Counted from the stretch's first letter, positions 18,161-29,326 are shown. The stretch: 64,000 bases of DNA from Micromonospora lupini str. Lupac 08 (GCF_000297395.2 NZ_HF570108.1:2077715-2141714); one strand, 5' to 3'. Numbers and translations are program-made. The notes: generated by a model not told the origin, from the sequence alone.

Positions 18161-18985
18161 TCAGTCCTTGACGGCGCCGGCGGTCACGCCCATCGAGACG
18201 TACCGCTGAGCCAGGACCAGCAGCACGGCGGCCGGGATGGAGGCGACGACAGCGGTGGCCATGATGGCGTTCCACTGCTGGTTGTTGTTGCCGATGTAGT
18301 GGTAGATGCCGAGGGTGATCGGCTGGTGGTCGCCGCCGCCGGCGAGGGTCGAGGCGAAGATGAAGTCCGACCAGGACCACAGGAACGCGAAGAGCGACAC
18401 CGTCACGATCGAGTTGCGGCTGACCGGCAGCACGACCGACCAGAAGGTGCGCAGCCGTCCCGCGCCGTCGACCACGGCGGCCTGGAGCAGCTCGTCGGGG
18501 ATGCCGGACATGAAGGCCGTGAAGATCAGTACGGCGAAGGGCACCGCGAGTGTCGTGTCGGCCAGGATCAGGCCCGGCAGTGTGTTGAGGACGCCGAGGG
18601 TGAGATAGATGGCGTAGAAGCCCATCGCCATGATGATTCCCGGGATCATCTGGGCGATCAGCAGCAGGAAGCTCAGCGCCGGGCCGCCGGGTGGCCGCAG
18701 CTTCGCCAGCGCGTACCCGGCGGGGGCGGCGAGCGCCACGGTCAGTGCCACCGTGCCGAGCCCGACGAGGAAGCTGGTGCCGAGGTAGGGCAGTTGCTGG
18801 TCGAGGACGGCCCGGTAGCCGTCGAGCGTGCCGTCGGTCGGGAACAGGTGTGGCGGATCGGCCCGCATGTCCTGGTCCCTGGTGAACGACACATTGATCA
18901 TCCAGTACACGGGGAAGAGCATCAGCCCGGTCAGCACCAGACCGACTACGGTCTTCCACCAGACGCGACGCGGTGACGTGGTCAT
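18161..18985 (-). CDS. Carbohydrate ABC transporter permease (MalG type)
   Basis: A 274-residue inner-membrane subunit with six predicted spans. The EAA loop for contacting the ATPase is at LLQAAVVDGAGRLRTFWSVV. It starts with the ATG at 18985, which overlaps the stop of the partner permease as ATGA, so the two are translationally coupled. Confidence 0.93.
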   Translation of the reverse strand: MTTSPRRVWWKTVVGLVLTGLMLFPVYWMINVSFTRDQDMRADPPHLFPTDGTLDGYRAVLDQQLPYLGTSFLVGLGTVALTVALAAPAGYALAKLRPPGGPALSFLLLIAQMIPGIIMAMGFYAIYLTLGVLNTLPGLILADTTLAVPFAVLIFTAFMSGIPDELLQAAVVDGAGRLRTFWSVVLPVSRNSIVTVSLFAFLWSWSDFIFASTLAGGGDHQPITLGIYHYIGNNNQQWNAIMATAVVASIPAAVLLVLAQRYVSMGVTAGAVKD

Positions 18986-19953
18986 CGTTGGTACTGCCTC
19001 CGCTGGGACCGGATGTAGACGAGCCCGGCGATCAGGGCCATCACGATGAGCAGGTTGCCGACGGCCGCGCCCGGACCGAACTCCGGCAGCATGTTGCCGA
19101 AGCCGAGGCGGTACGACCAGGTGGCGAGCGTGGCGGACGAACCGGTCGGGCCGCCCCGGGTCATGATCCAGATGATGTCGAAGACCTTCAGCGTGTAGAT
19201 CAGTCCCAGCAGCAGCGTGATCGCCGAGACCGGGCGCAACAGCGGGAAGGTGATCGACCAGAACCGTTGCCAGCCGCTCGCGCCGTCGAGCGCGGACGCC
19301 TCGTACACCTCGACCGGGATCGCCTGGAGACCGCTGTAGAGCACCACCAGGTTGAACGGGATGCCGATCCAGACGTTCGCGATGATCACCGAGGTGAGCG
19401 ACCAGGTCGGCGAGGTGAGCCAGTTGACCGGGTCGATCCCGACGACGCCCAGCGCGGCGTTGACCAGCCCCGAGTCGCTGTTGAGCAGCCACGACCAGGT
19501 CGAGGCCGACACGATCAACGGCAGCAGCCACGGTACGAGGATCAGCGCCCGCAGGGTGCCCGACAGCGGGAAGTGCTGGCGGAAGAAGAGGGCGAGGGCC
19601 ATGCCGATGGTGAACTGGAAGACGAGCGACGCCCCGGTGAAGACCAGTGTGTGCGCCAACGTCGGCCAGAACGCCGGGTCGGTCAGGACGGTGCGGTAGT
19701 TGTCCAGGCCGGCGAAGGGTGCGCCGCCCTGCACGAACGAGCGGACCGTGTACTCGCGCAGGCTCAGCTCGACGTTGCGGTAGAGCGGGTAGGCGTAGAA
19801 GGCCAGCAGGTAGACGACCGTCGGCGCCAGGAAGCCCCACGCCACCCATCGTCCGGGCCGGCGGGTTCGAGGTGCGGGGGGCCCGGGTGGGGCGGCGTCA
19901 GCCGCCCCACCGTGGCCTCGCGTCGTGGTGGAAATCCGTGTCGTGGGGGTCAT
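18982..19953 (-). CDS. Carbohydrate ABC transporter permease (MalF type)
   Basis: A 323-residue permease with a Pro/Arg-rich cytosolic N-terminus (1-34), then six spans beginning WVAWGFLAPTVVYLLAFY. The EAA loop is VEVYEASALDGASGWQRFWS. It lies 18 bp downstream of the binding-protein gene. No ATP-binding subunit is encoded in the operon; such importers in actinobacteria generally share the MsiK ATPase encoded elsewhere. Confidence 0.93.
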   Translation of the reverse strand: MTPTTRISTTTRGHGGAADAAPPGPPAPRTRRPGRWVAWGFLAPTVVYLLAFYAYPLYRNVELSLREYTVRSFVQGGAPFAGLDNYRTVLTDPAFWPTLAHTLVFTGASLVFQFTIGMALALFFRQHFPLSGTLRALILVPWLLPLIVSASTWSWLLNSDSGLVNAALGVVGIDPVNWLTSPTWSLTSVIIANVWIGIPFNLVVLYSGLQAIPVEVYEASALDGASGWQRFWSITFPLLRPVSAITLLLGLIYTLKVFDIIWIMTRGGPTGSSATLATWSYRLGFGNMLPEFGPGAAVGNLLIVMALIAGLVYIRSQRRQYQR

Positions 19954-19971
19954 CGTGTCGGTTCGGCGCGC

Positions 19972-21216
19972 TTACTTGCTCGTGGCCGAGGCCTGCGCGG
20001 CGGTCAGCGCCTCCTGCGGCGACTTTCCGCCGCTCAGGGCTGCCTGCACGGCGGTCCACAGGGGTTCGGAGATCTTCGGGTACTTCGTGCCGAGGTTGTC
20101 ACCGGTGCGGCCCTTCGCCGCCCGGACGGCCTCCACCCAGACCTTGAGCTTGGGGTTCTCGGTCGCCTGCCGGTCCTGTACGGCCGTGACGGGCGCGACG
20201 TAGGAGAGGGTGGTGTCGGTGGTGAGGAGATTGTCGGCGTTGGTCAGGCAGGTGACGAGCTTCTGCGACGTCGCGTACCGGTCGGTCTTCTTCTGCACCG
20301 GGATCGAGACGAACTCGCCGCCGGTCGGCGCCGGGGCCGGCCCACCGGCGCTGGCCGGGATGGCGATGGTGCCGTACGAGAAGCCGAGCTTCTCCGCGTT
20401 GGCGAGCTGCCAGGTGCCGTTCTCGGCGAACGCGAAGTTGCCGCTGGCGAACTCCTGCCAACTCGTGGTCTGGGTGTTGTTGATGACGGAGTTCGGTGCG
20501 AGGCCCTGCTTGAGCCAGTCCTTCCAGAGGGTCAGCGCGGACACCGCCTGCGGCGAGTCCAGGCTGGTCAGCTGGGCGCCCGATCCCCAGAACCAGGGCA
20601 GGAACTGGAAGCTGCCCTCCTCGGTGCCGATCGCGGAGAAGGTGATGCCCTTCTTGCCCTTCGCCTTGACCTTCGTGAGCGCCGAGGTCAGGGACGTCCA
20701 GTCGGTGACCGAGGCCGGGTCGACGCCGGCGGCGGTCAGCAGGTCCTTGTTGTAGTACAGCGCCAGGGTGTTGGCCCCGATCGGCACCCCGTACGTCTTG
20801 CCCCCGCTCTGGCCGGCGCCGAGCAGGTTCGGCGCCATGCTCGACACGTCCAGCTTGTTCTCTTCGGTGGTGGTGAGCGCGCCGGCCTCGGCCAGTGTCG
20901 AGATGACCGGGTTGTCGACGATCAGCACGTCCGGCGAGTTGCCCTGCTGGGCGGCGAGCAGCGCCTTGTTGGTGAGGTCGGTGGTGTCGTAGCCGGTCCG
21001 CTCGACAGTCACGCCCGCCGAGGTTCCGCACTTCTTGAGCAGGGCGACCCAGTCGGAGTCGTCGGCGAACTGCGGGTACGGGTCCCAGACGAGGTAGGCG
21101 CCGCCGCCACCACCGTCGGAGTCGCCGGACGACGACGAGCAGGCTCCGGCGGTCACTGCGGCGAGCGCTATCACGGCAACGGCGGCCAGGCGCCGCCGTC
21201 GGTTGAGTCCTGTCAT
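19972..21216 (-). CDS. Sugar ABC transporter substrate-binding lipoprotein
   Basis: A 414-residue cluster-B binding protein. The lipoprotein signal MTGLNRRRRLAAVAVIALAA ends at a candidate lipobox with Cys26, followed by a flexible Ser/Gly/Asp stretch. It captures the oligosaccharide at the outer face of the membrane for the two permeases. ATG 21216 is chosen over the in-frame GTG at 21228 because GAGG is at the right distance. It is the first gene of a four-gene operon read from the promoter with tandem operators at 21299-21323. Confidence 0.93.
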   Translation of the reverse strand: MTGLNRRRRLAAVAVIALAAVTAGACSSSSGDSDGGGGGAYLVWDPYPQFADDSDWVALLKKCGTSAGVTVERTGYDTTDLTNKALLAAQQGNSPDVLIVDNPVISTLAEAGALTTTEENKLDVSSMAPNLLGAGQSGGKTYGVPIGANTLALYYNKDLLTAAGVDPASVTDWTSLTSALTKVKAKGKKGITFSAIGTEEGSFQFLPWFWGSGAQLTSLDSPQAVSALTLWKDWLKQGLAPNSVINNTQTTSWQEFASGNFAFAENGTWQLANAEKLGFSYGTIAIPASAGGPAPAPTGGEFVSIPVQKKTDRYATSQKLVTCLTNADNLLTTDTTLSYVAPVTAVQDRQATENPKLKVWVEAVRAAKGRTGDNLGTKYPKISEPLWTAVQAALSGGKSPQEALTAAQASATSK

Positions 21217-21298
21217 GTGCTGCCTCACTTAGAGTCGATCGTCAGGTGGGGTGTCGTGGGTTGACCGTCGCGGGGCCGGACCACGTCCGACCATGAGG

Positions 21299-21323
21299 CG
21301 AACCGATTCGACGAAACGGTTCG
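21299..21323. promoter_or_regulatory. Tandem LacI operators B1/B2 of the importer operon
   Basis: CGAA-CCGA-TTCG (21299-21310) and CGAA-ACGG-TTCG (21312-21323) are adjacent inverted repeats, centres 13 bp apart, immediately downstream of the -10. They share the core with B3-B5. Confidence 0.7.
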
Positions 21324-21327
21324 CACG

Positions 21328-21357
21328 AAGATAGGACCGCCCGTGCTCGGTGGTCAA
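21328..21357 (-). promoter_or_regulatory. Promoter of the importer operon
   Basis: On the minus strand TTGACC (21352-21357), an 18-bp spacer and TATCTT (21328-21333) are followed directly by operators B2 and B1. Confidence 0.68.
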
Positions 21358-21421
21358 GGGTTGGACGAGCTGCCCGGACGGCGCTGCTGGGAAACACCGG
21401 CTTCACCCGATCGTCACTTCA

Positions 21422-21469
21422 TTGACACGAGTGAGTCCCCGACCTACGATCCGTGCGAATCGATTCGCA
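21422..21469 (+). promoter_or_regulatory. Promoter with operator B3 (GH-A gene)
   Basis: TTGACA (21422-21427), a 17-bp spacer and TACGAT (21445-21450), followed at 21454-21469 by TGCGAATCGATTCGCA, a perfect 16-bp palindrome that would cover the start point. The layout is nearly identical to that at 23429-23477. Confidence 0.8.
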
Positions 21470-21518
21470 AGCGCAGCCCTCCGGAGAGCGTCCCCCGCGC
21501 CCCACCAAGGAGCCGCCC

Positions 21519-23354
21519 GTGAAAACCCCGTCCCGCAGCAGGTCGGGACGAGCCCACGCGCTCGTCGCCCGACTCGTCGTCGGCCTGCTCGCCGCAACCA
21601 CCGCCGTCACCGTCGCCGCGTCCCCGGCCCAGGCCGCCGACGAGTCGATAAGCGTCAACTTCTCCACCACCACCGGCACGCCGACCTACCGTGCCGCCGG
21701 CTGGATCTACGGCATGACCGAGAACGCCAGTGGCCCGCCCGACCACTTCTACCGCGACGTCAACTTCCGCTACATGCGCGCCGGTGGCGCGCAGCTGCCC
21801 GGCAGTGGCTGGGTCGGTGGAAACTACGATCGCCGCTGGAACGCCACAGTCGCCCAGGCGCGTCGGACCGTCGCCCTCGGCGGGCAGTTCATCCTGCTGC
21901 CGCACGACCTGTGGGGCGCCGACGGCGCCGGCATCTCCCGCTTCCCCGGCGACAACGGCAACTGGACCGACTACGACAACTTCCTGACCCGGGTCATCAA
22001 CGACGTCCGGGCGTCCGGCCTGTCGGTGCAGTGGGACATCTGGAACGAACCCAACATCACCATCTTCTGGAACCGGCCGATCTCCCAGTACCTGGAGCTC
22101 TGGCGGCGCACCTACCAGCGCCTCCGGACGGAGTTCCCCAACCAGCTCATCGTCGGGCCGAGCTGCGCCTGCGTGCCGTCGACAAACCACGCGTTCTGGA
22201 ACCAGTACCTGGACTTCGTGCGCTCGACGAACACGGTGCCGGACATCATCAGCTGGCACTCGTTGCCCGGTGACCCGGTCGCCAACGTCGCCGCCGCCAA
22301 CGCCACCCTCGACCCGCGCGGCATCCCGCATCCCCGCCCCTACCAGATCAACGAGTACGGGGCGTCCAACGAGCAGAACCCGGCCGACGGCGCCTGGTAC
22401 ATCGCGCGTCTGGAGCGGGCCGGCGCGGACGGTCTGCGGGCCAACTGGGCCAGCGCCGGCAACCTGCACAACGACCTCGGCAACCTGTTGACCCGCAACT
22501 CCGCCGGCCAGCACCAGCCCAAGGGTGAGTGGTGGGCCTACCGCTACTACGCCTCACAGACCGGCCAGAACGTCTCGGTGACCGGCAGCCAGTCGTACGA
22601 CGCGTACGCCACGAAGGCGAGCGGGGTGGCGAAGGTCCTGGTCGGTGGCGGTCGCACCACCGGGAACCTGAGCGTCAACCTGCAACGCCTCGACACGACG
22701 AGTGGCGTCGTGCAGAACAACCAGGTGCGGGTGCTCACGCAGCGCATCCCGTACAACAACGGCGGCGCGGTGCAGGGCCCGGTCACGGTCTCCAACAGCG
22801 TCGTCAACCTGTCCAACAACAACGCCGCGGTGAACCTGGGATACGGCAACCAGAACGACACGTACACGGTGACCCTGCTTCCGCCCTCCGACGGGGGCTT
22901 CCAGTCGGTGGCGGTGGCCCAGCACTCCCAGCAGTGCCTGGACAACACCGGCCTGAGCACCGCCGACGGTAACGTCCAGCAGCAGTTCTACTGCGAGGGC
23001 GGCGCCCAGCAGCTCTGGAACTTCCAGCCGGTCGCCGGCGTGGCGAACACGTACACCGTGGTCAACCAGCAGAGCGGCAAGTGCCTCGACGTCAGCGGCG
23101 GGTCCACCGCCAACAGCGCCGCCGTGGACCAGAGGACCTGCCAGGACGTGCCCTACCAGCAGTTCACCCTCCGGAAGGTGACCTACTCCGGTAACGACTC
23201 GCACGACTACCAGCTCGTCGCCCGGCACAGCGGCAAGTGTGTCGACGTCAACGGGGTCTCCACGGCGGCCCGCGCGACGGTCCTCCAGTGGCCCTGCAAC
23301 CCGGTCGGCCAGGGCAGCCCGCTGAACCAGACCTGGCGGATCTGGGGGCGGTAG
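21519..23354 (+). CDS. Secreted clan GH-A glycoside hydrolase with C-terminal CBM13
   Basis: A 611-residue secreted enzyme. The signal peptide covers 1-40 (PAQAADE). In the barrel, WDIWNEPN gives the acid/base Glu177 and INEYG the nucleophile Glu279, the clan GH-A pattern. It resembles GH39-like beta-xylosidases, but I cannot fix the family. A beta-sandwich (about 345-470) precedes a ricin-type CBM13 (about 475-611). GTG 21519 follows AAGGAG. It shares its operator with the importer and the adjacent GH54 gene, so the products probably liberate the sugar that the importer takes up. Confidence 0.85.
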   Translation: MKTPSRSRSGRAHALVARLVVGLLAATTAVTVAASPAQAADESISVNFSTTTGTPTYRAAGWIYGMTENASGPPDHFYRDVNFRYMRAGGAQLPGSGWVGGNYDRRWNATVAQARRTVALGGQFILLPHDLWGADGAGISRFPGDNGNWTDYDNFLTRVINDVRASGLSVQWDIWNEPNITIFWNRPISQYLELWRRTYQRLRTEFPNQLIVGPSCACVPSTNHAFWNQYLDFVRSTNTVPDIISWHSLPGDPVANVAAANATLDPRGIPHPRPYQINEYGASNEQNPADGAWYIARLERAGADGLRANWASAGNLHNDLGNLLTRNSAGQHQPKGEWWAYRYYASQTGQNVSVTGSQSYDAYATKASGVAKVLVGGGRTTGNLSVNLQRLDTTSGVVQNNQVRVLTQRIPYNNGGAVQGPVTVSNSVVNLSNNNAAVNLGYGNQNDTYTVTLLPPSDGGFQSVAVAQHSQQCLDNTGLSTADGNVQQQFYCEGGAQQLWNFQPVAGVANTYTVVNQQSGKCLDVSGGSTANSAAVDQRTCQDVPYQQFTLRKVTYSGNDSHDYQLVARHSGKCVDVNGVSTAARATVLQWPCNPVGQGSPLNQTWRIWGR

Positions 23355-23428
23355 CCGGCGCGGAAGAGGTCAGGCGGTGGCCGCCGGCACGGGCGGCCAC
23401 CGCCGGACTCCCGCCGAGCGGGCTCGCA

Positions 23429-25141
<1,713 letters not shown>

Positions 25142-25163
25142 CCCATCGACGGCGGGCCTCGTC

Positions 25164-25200
25164 CGCCGGTCACCACCGCCCAGAGCAGTGGTGACCGGCG
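25164..25200. terminator. Bidirectional terminator hairpin
   Basis: CGCCGGTCACCAC (25164-25176) and GTGGTGACCGGCG (25188-25200) form a perfect 13-bp stem with an 11-nt loop between the GH54 gene and the convergent tetR gene. Confidence 0.75.
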
Positions 25201-25270
25201 CGACGGGGCCTTTCGTCGTTGCGTGGCGGCCGCCGGTGCTCGCCGCGTCGAATCGGACACTCGTCGATGG

Positions 25271-25861
25271 TCAGGCCGACGGGGGAGTGACCTCGGCGAG
25301 CGCGGTTCGTACGATCTCCAGCAGGTCGTGGCCCGGGTGGTCGATCCAGTGCTGGATGGCGACGCGCAGGGCGGCCAGGAACGTCGCGGTCAGCAGCCGG
25401 GAGCGCAGCGCCACCGCCGTGCCGGTGAGCCGGTGGGCGAGCTCCGCGGCCAGCTCGCGCTCGATCGCCGTGTACGCCGCCACCTGGTGCGCGGCCAGGC
25501 CGGGGTGCCCGCGCAGCTGCCGGCGTCGGGTGAGCCAGCTGTGGTCACGATCATCCGATGATTCCCTGGTGAACTGTTCGGCAGCCTGGCTCAGCGCGGT
25601 CCACGGCGCCTCGCTGCCCGGCCGCTCGTGGACCAGCTGCAACAGCCGGCGCAGGCGCACCGTGTCGCCGTGGAAGAGCGCCTCCTCCTTGCTGGAGAAG
25701 TAGTTCGAGAACGTCCGCCGGGAGACGTTCGCGGCGTCGGCGATCGCCTCGACCGTCACGCCGTCGGGGCCCTGTTCGGCGGCGAGGCGCAGGGCTGACT
25801 CGTGCAGGGCGAGGCGGGTGGCCGCCTTCTTGCGCTCCCGTAGGCCGGTGATCTCGTCCAT
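25271..25861 (-). CDS. TetR-family transcriptional regulator
   Basis: A 196-residue regulator. The N-terminal HTH includes VTVEAIADAANVSRRTFSNYF followed by SSKEEAL; the C-terminal domain is the helical ligand-binding type. It is divergent from a DHA2 drug exporter, and the gap carries two inverted repeats, so it is most likely the local repressor of the pump. The open frame extends to a TTG at 25903, but the ATG at 25861 is the simpler start. Confidence 0.9.
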   Translation of the reverse strand: MDEITGLRERKKAATRLALHESALRLAAEQGPDGVTVEAIADAANVSRRTFSNYFSSKEEALFHGDTVRLRRLLQLVHERPGSEAPWTALSQAAEQFTRESSDDRDHSWLTRRRQLRGHPGLAAHQVAAYTAIERELAAELAHRLTGTAVALRSRLLTATFLAALRVAIQHWIDHPGHDLLEIVRTALAEVTPPSA

Positions 25862-25904
25862 CGCGCTCAGCGTACGTCGAGTGACCGGCTTCTCAATGGG
25901 CAAA

Positions 25905-25946
25905 CTTGCCGACTGAGCAAGATCGGTAGATGCTTGCGTGAGGCAA
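25905..25946. promoter_or_regulatory. Two inverted repeats in the tetR/MFS divergent promoter
   Basis: CTTGC-CGACTGA-GCAAG (25905-25921) and TTGC-GTGAG-GCAA (25934-25946) share the TTGC/GCAA arms and are likely TetR operators controlling both directions. Confidence 0.55.
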
Positions 25947-26039
25947 CCAACTCAGGCGCGCGAATGCGCGGGTCCGTGAGACCCGCGCAGGCCTGATCGA
26001 CGTCGCCCTCGAAAACCACGACAAGCTGGAGGCCGCGCG

Positions 26040-27680
26040 ATGAGCGCACCCACCACCACGGCCGGCACCGAGCCGATGACCCATCGGCAGACGCTCGAGG
26101 CGCTCAGCGGTCTGCTGCTGGTGCTCTTCGTCGCCATGTTGAGCAGCACTGTCGTCTCGACCGCGCTGCCCAAGATCATCGGTTCGTTGAACGGCTCCCA
26201 GAACCAGTACACCTGGGTCGTCACCGCGACCCTGCTCACCGCGACCGCCACCACCCCGATCTGGGGCAAGCTGGCCGACCTGTTCAACAAGAAGCTCCTC
26301 ATCCAGGTCGCCATCGTGGTCTTCCTGCTGGGCTCGGTCATCGCCGGCTTCTCGCAGAGCGCAGGACAGCTCATCGCCGCCCGCGCGTTCCAGGGCATCG
26401 GGGTCGGTGGCCTGCAGGCCCTCGTCCAGGTGGCGATCGCCGCCATGATCCCGCCGCGTGAGCGGGGTCGCTACAACGGCTACCTCGGCGGCGTCATGGC
26501 GGTCGCGACCGTCGGCGGCCCGCTGCTCGGCGGCCTCATCGTCGACACGTCCTGGCTGGGCTGGCGCTGGTGCTTCTTCGTGGGCGTGCCGGTCGCCGTC
26601 ATCGCGCTGATCCTGTTGCAGGCGACCCTGCACCTGCCGACGCTGCGGCGCGAGAACGTGAAGATCGACTATCTGGGTGCGGGCCTGATCGCCGCCGGCG
26701 TCAGCGTGCTGCTGATCTGGATCTCCTTCGTCGACGGCTCGTTCGCGTGGTTGTCCTGGCAGACCGTGGCCATGGTGGGCGGCGCGCTGCTCCTGCTCGC
26801 CCTCGCGGTCTGGGTGGAGTCGCGGGCGGCCGAGCCGGTCGTACCGCTCGCCATCGTGCGCCAGCACACCACCGCGCTTGCCATCCTCGGCAGCCTCGCG
26901 GTCGGCATGGCCATGTTCGGCGGCGCGGTCTTCCTCGGCCAGTACTTCCAGATCGGCCGCGGCTACAGCCCGACCGAGGCCGGTCTGCTCACCATCCCGA
27001 TGATGGCCGGTGTCCTCGGCTCCTCGATCGTCGCCGGCCGGCTGATCACCAGGACCGGACGGATCAAGCCGTACATCGTCGCCGGTTCGATCATCCTGGT
27101 CGCCGGGTTCGCGCTGCTCGGCACCATCGACCACGAGACGTCGCTCGTCCTGGTCGGCGTCGCCATGTTCATCGTCGGCACCGGCGTCGGCATGACCATG
27201 CAGAACCTCGTCCTCGCCGTCCAGAACACGGTGGCCCTCAAGGACATCGGTGCGGCCAGTTCCAGCGTCGCGTTCTTCCGGTCGCTCGGCGGCACCATCG
27301 GTGTCTCGGTGCTCGGCGCGGTCCTCGCCCACCGGGTCACCGACCAGATCACGCGTGACCTGACCGCCGCCGGGATCCCCGCCTCCGGCGCCGGCGGAGA
27401 CAGCAACCTCAACATCACCGCGCTGCCCGACGGGATCCAGCACATTGTGCGGGCCGCGTACGGTGACGCCACCGGACACATCTTCCTCATCTCCGCCGCG
27501 ATCGGGGTGGTCGGCGTCATCGCCGCGCTCCTGCTCAGGCCGGTCACCCTGCGGACCAGCCTCGACCTGCCGGACGCCGCCACCTCGACGGCTGTCGGCG
27601 CCGACGCGGTCGACGGGGCGCCCGCGTTCGACCAGGTCACCATCGACCCCGCGCCGAAGGGGGCCCCCGACCGCCGTTGA
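26040..27680 (+). CDS. DHA2-family MFS drug exporter (EmrB/QacA type)
   Basis: A 546-residue proton-driven efflux pump with about 14 predicted spans. Motif A-like GKLADLFNKK follows span 2, and GPLLGGLIVD (motif C) lies in span 5. The cytosolic tail after residue 500 is Asp/Ala-rich. ATG 26040 follows GGAGG. Substrates cannot be read from sequence, but the divergent TetR gene implies induction by a small molecule. Some DHA2 pumps export sugars or polyketides; no biosynthetic genes are close. Confidence 0.92.
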   Translation: MSAPTTTAGTEPMTHRQTLEALSGLLLVLFVAMLSSTVVSTALPKIIGSLNGSQNQYTWVVTATLLTATATTPIWGKLADLFNKKLLIQVAIVVFLLGSVIAGFSQSAGQLIAARAFQGIGVGGLQALVQVAIAAMIPPRERGRYNGYLGGVMAVATVGGPLLGGLIVDTSWLGWRWCFFVGVPVAVIALILLQATLHLPTLRRENVKIDYLGAGLIAAGVSVLLIWISFVDGSFAWLSWQTVAMVGGALLLLALAVWVESRAAEPVVPLAIVRQHTTALAILGSLAVGMAMFGGAVFLGQYFQIGRGYSPTEAGLLTIPMMAGVLGSSIVAGRLITRTGRIKPYIVAGSIILVAGFALLGTIDHETSLVLVGVAMFIVGTGVGMTMQNLVLAVQNTVALKDIGAASSSVAFFRSLGGTIGVSVLGAVLAHRVTDQITRDLTAAGIPASGAGGDSNLNITALPDGIQHIVRAAYGDATGHIFLISAAIGVVGVIAALLLRPVTLRTSLDLPDAATSTAVGADAVDGAPAFDQVTIDPAPKGAPDRR

Positions 27681-27691
27681 CGTCCGACCGC

Positions 27692-27728
27692 AGCGGGCCG
27701 CTACCGTCCTGCGCGGTGGCGGCCCGCT
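27692..27728. terminator. Terminator hairpin after the MFS gene
   Basis: AGCGGGCCGC (27692-27701) pairs with GCGGCCCGCT (27719-27728), 10-bp perfect stem. Confidence 0.6.
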
Positions 27729-27761
27729 CCACCCGACGACAGTGACTGAATCGAGGCGCCT

Positions 27762-28559
27762 GTGGAGATCGCCGAGCTGGCGGTGCCGCGGCCGGTGGCA
27801 CCCGGCCGGCGGGCCGCTCCGGCGCGCCGCGCGGCGCGCGAACTGCTGCTCGTCGCCACGCTGTTCCTCCTCTACAAGGTGGCGCGGATGGCCGTGGCCG
27901 GCCGGGTGTCGGCCGCGCTGGCCAACGGCGAGTCGATCTGGCACATGGAGCGGCTGTTGCACCTGCCCGACGAGTCCGCCGTCCAGCATCCGCTGCTCGT
28001 GTACGACCTCGTGGCGCACCTGGCCAACGGCTACTACGCGTACGTGCACTTCCCCGCGACGGTGCTCACCCTCGTCTGGCTGTACCTGCGGCACCCGGCG
28101 CACTACCTGTGGACGCGTCGCGTGCTCGCCTGTCTCACCGCGGGGGCTCTGGCACTGCACCTTCTGGTTCCGCTGGCGCCGCCCCGGCTCACCGCGCTGA
28201 CCGGCCTGGTGGACACCGGCCGCAGGTTCGGGCCCACCGTCTACGGCCCACCAGACACCGACACCCTCAGCAACCAGTACGCGGCCATGCCGTCCCTGCA
28301 CGTCGGGTGGGCGCTGGCCGTGGCCGTCGCGCTCGTCGCGGTGACCCGCGGGCGCCTCCGGTGGCTGTGGCTGGCCCATCCGCTCGTCACCCTGCTGGTC
28401 GTCGTGGCCACCGGCAACCACTACTGGCTCGACGGTGTGGCGGCGGCACTGATGCTCGGGGTCGTCCACCTGGTCCTGCCCGCGCCCGCCGAGCGACCCG
28501 CCCGAGAGGGGCCAGGGGTGGCCCACGACGCCCCAGAGGACGCGCGGCTCACCCGGTAG
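27762..28559 (+). CDS. PAP2-superfamily membrane phosphatase (AUR1/IPC-synthase-like)
   Basis: A 265-residue membrane protein with about six spans. The two extracytoplasmic active-site motifs are AMPSLHVGWA (C2) and GNHYWLDG (C3), with the conserved Ser-Leu-His and His-x-x-x-Asp. This pattern is that of PAP2_3 proteins related to inositol-phosphoceramide synthase and to mycobacterial and Micromonospora membrane phosphatases. It probably acts on lipid phosphates or polyprenyl carriers. GTG 27762 follows GAGG; the gene stands alone behind a terminator. Confidence 0.82.
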   Translation: MEIAELAVPRPVAPGRRAAPARRAARELLLVATLFLLYKVARMAVAGRVSAALANGESIWHMERLLHLPDESAVQHPLLVYDLVAHLANGYYAYVHFPATVLTLVWLYLRHPAHYLWTRRVLACLTAGALALHLLVPLAPPRLTALTGLVDTGRRFGPTVYGPPDTDTLSNQYAAMPSLHVGWALAVAVALVAVTRGRLRWLWLAHPLVTLLVVVATGNHYWLDGVAAALMLGVVHLVLPAPAERPAREGPGVAHDAPEDARLTR

Positions 28560-28656
28560 CGCTCCGGCCACCCGGGCCACGCCGTGGCATCCACGCGGCG
28601 TCTCTCCGATCGCTCGTGGTGGGTGGTGGTTCCGACCGCGACGACCGGACGAGCCC

Positions 28657-29226
28657 TCAGCCCACCGGCACTCCGTACTCGCGCTCGGTGAACAGGTCGA
28701 CGTCTCGCGGGCCCAGTTTGGCGACCCGGCGGGCGTGCAGGGCGAGCTGCCGACGTGCCTCGCCGAGGCGGCGGCTGGCGATCGTCATCTCGTCGGACGC
28801 CTCGAACGGCTCCGTTCCGCTGGCCTGCAGCGCGGCGGCCAGCACCGCGTTGAACGCGGTCATGAGCCCGTTGGCCAGCGCGATGCCGTCCTGGTCCGCG
28901 CGCGTCCAGATCTCCGACCAGGCGGCCTCCACGGTGACCATGTCCCGGGCCAGCCAGTCGTGCAGCACCATCGGCCCCAGCGGCTTGTGCCCACCGAGCA
29001 GGTCGTTACCCGCCTCCGGCAGGCCCGATCGCCAGTACCTGGTCTGCCGCAACGCCTCGGCCTTGTGGGCGAGGCGGAGCGCGCCGGACAGAACCAGGAT
29101 GTACGCCCGCTGCAGCTCGGCCCGCTCCCGCTGCCGCCGCTTGATCCGACTGTGCACCCACACCACGAACAGCGATGCGAAGGCGGTGATAGCGGAGCCG
29201 AGCAGCGCGGCCAGGGTTGAGTTCAC
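28657..29226 (-). CDS. Hypothetical single-pass membrane protein, 189 aa
   Basis: An N-terminal membrane anchor (about 3-24, LAALLGSAITAFASLFVVWV) is followed by a basic helix (HSRIKRRQRERAELQRAY) and a mostly helical cytosolic domain to the C-terminus. No family recognised. The GTG at 29226 begins right at the anchor. The gene is divergent from the CE1 esterase; the operators in the 453-bp gap could in principle serve either direction. Confidence 0.7.
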   Translation of the reverse strand: MNSTLAALLGSAITAFASLFVVWVHSRIKRRQRERAELQRAYILVLSGALRLAHKAEALRQTRYWRSGLPEAGNDLLGGHKPLGPMVLHDWLARDMVTVEAAWSEIWTRADQDGIALANGLMTAFNAVLAAALQASGTEPFEASDEMTIASRRLGEARRQLALHARRVAKLGPRDVDLFTEREYGVPVG

Positions 29227-29326
29227 GCCGACATGATGCCTGCCGCCGGTTGGCGTCGCCGCGCGGGCTCACCCTGGTCGGATCACCGCTCGGGTCCCGT
29301 CGCGGCGGCCGGTCCGCCGGCTCCGC

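Noticed and set aside
25893..28580. Long minus-strand open frame of 895 codons opposite the MFS and PAP2 genes
   Set aside because: Its composition (Asp/Arg/Gly/Gln with no motifs) is that of an antisense shadow; the plus-strand proteins have clear families.
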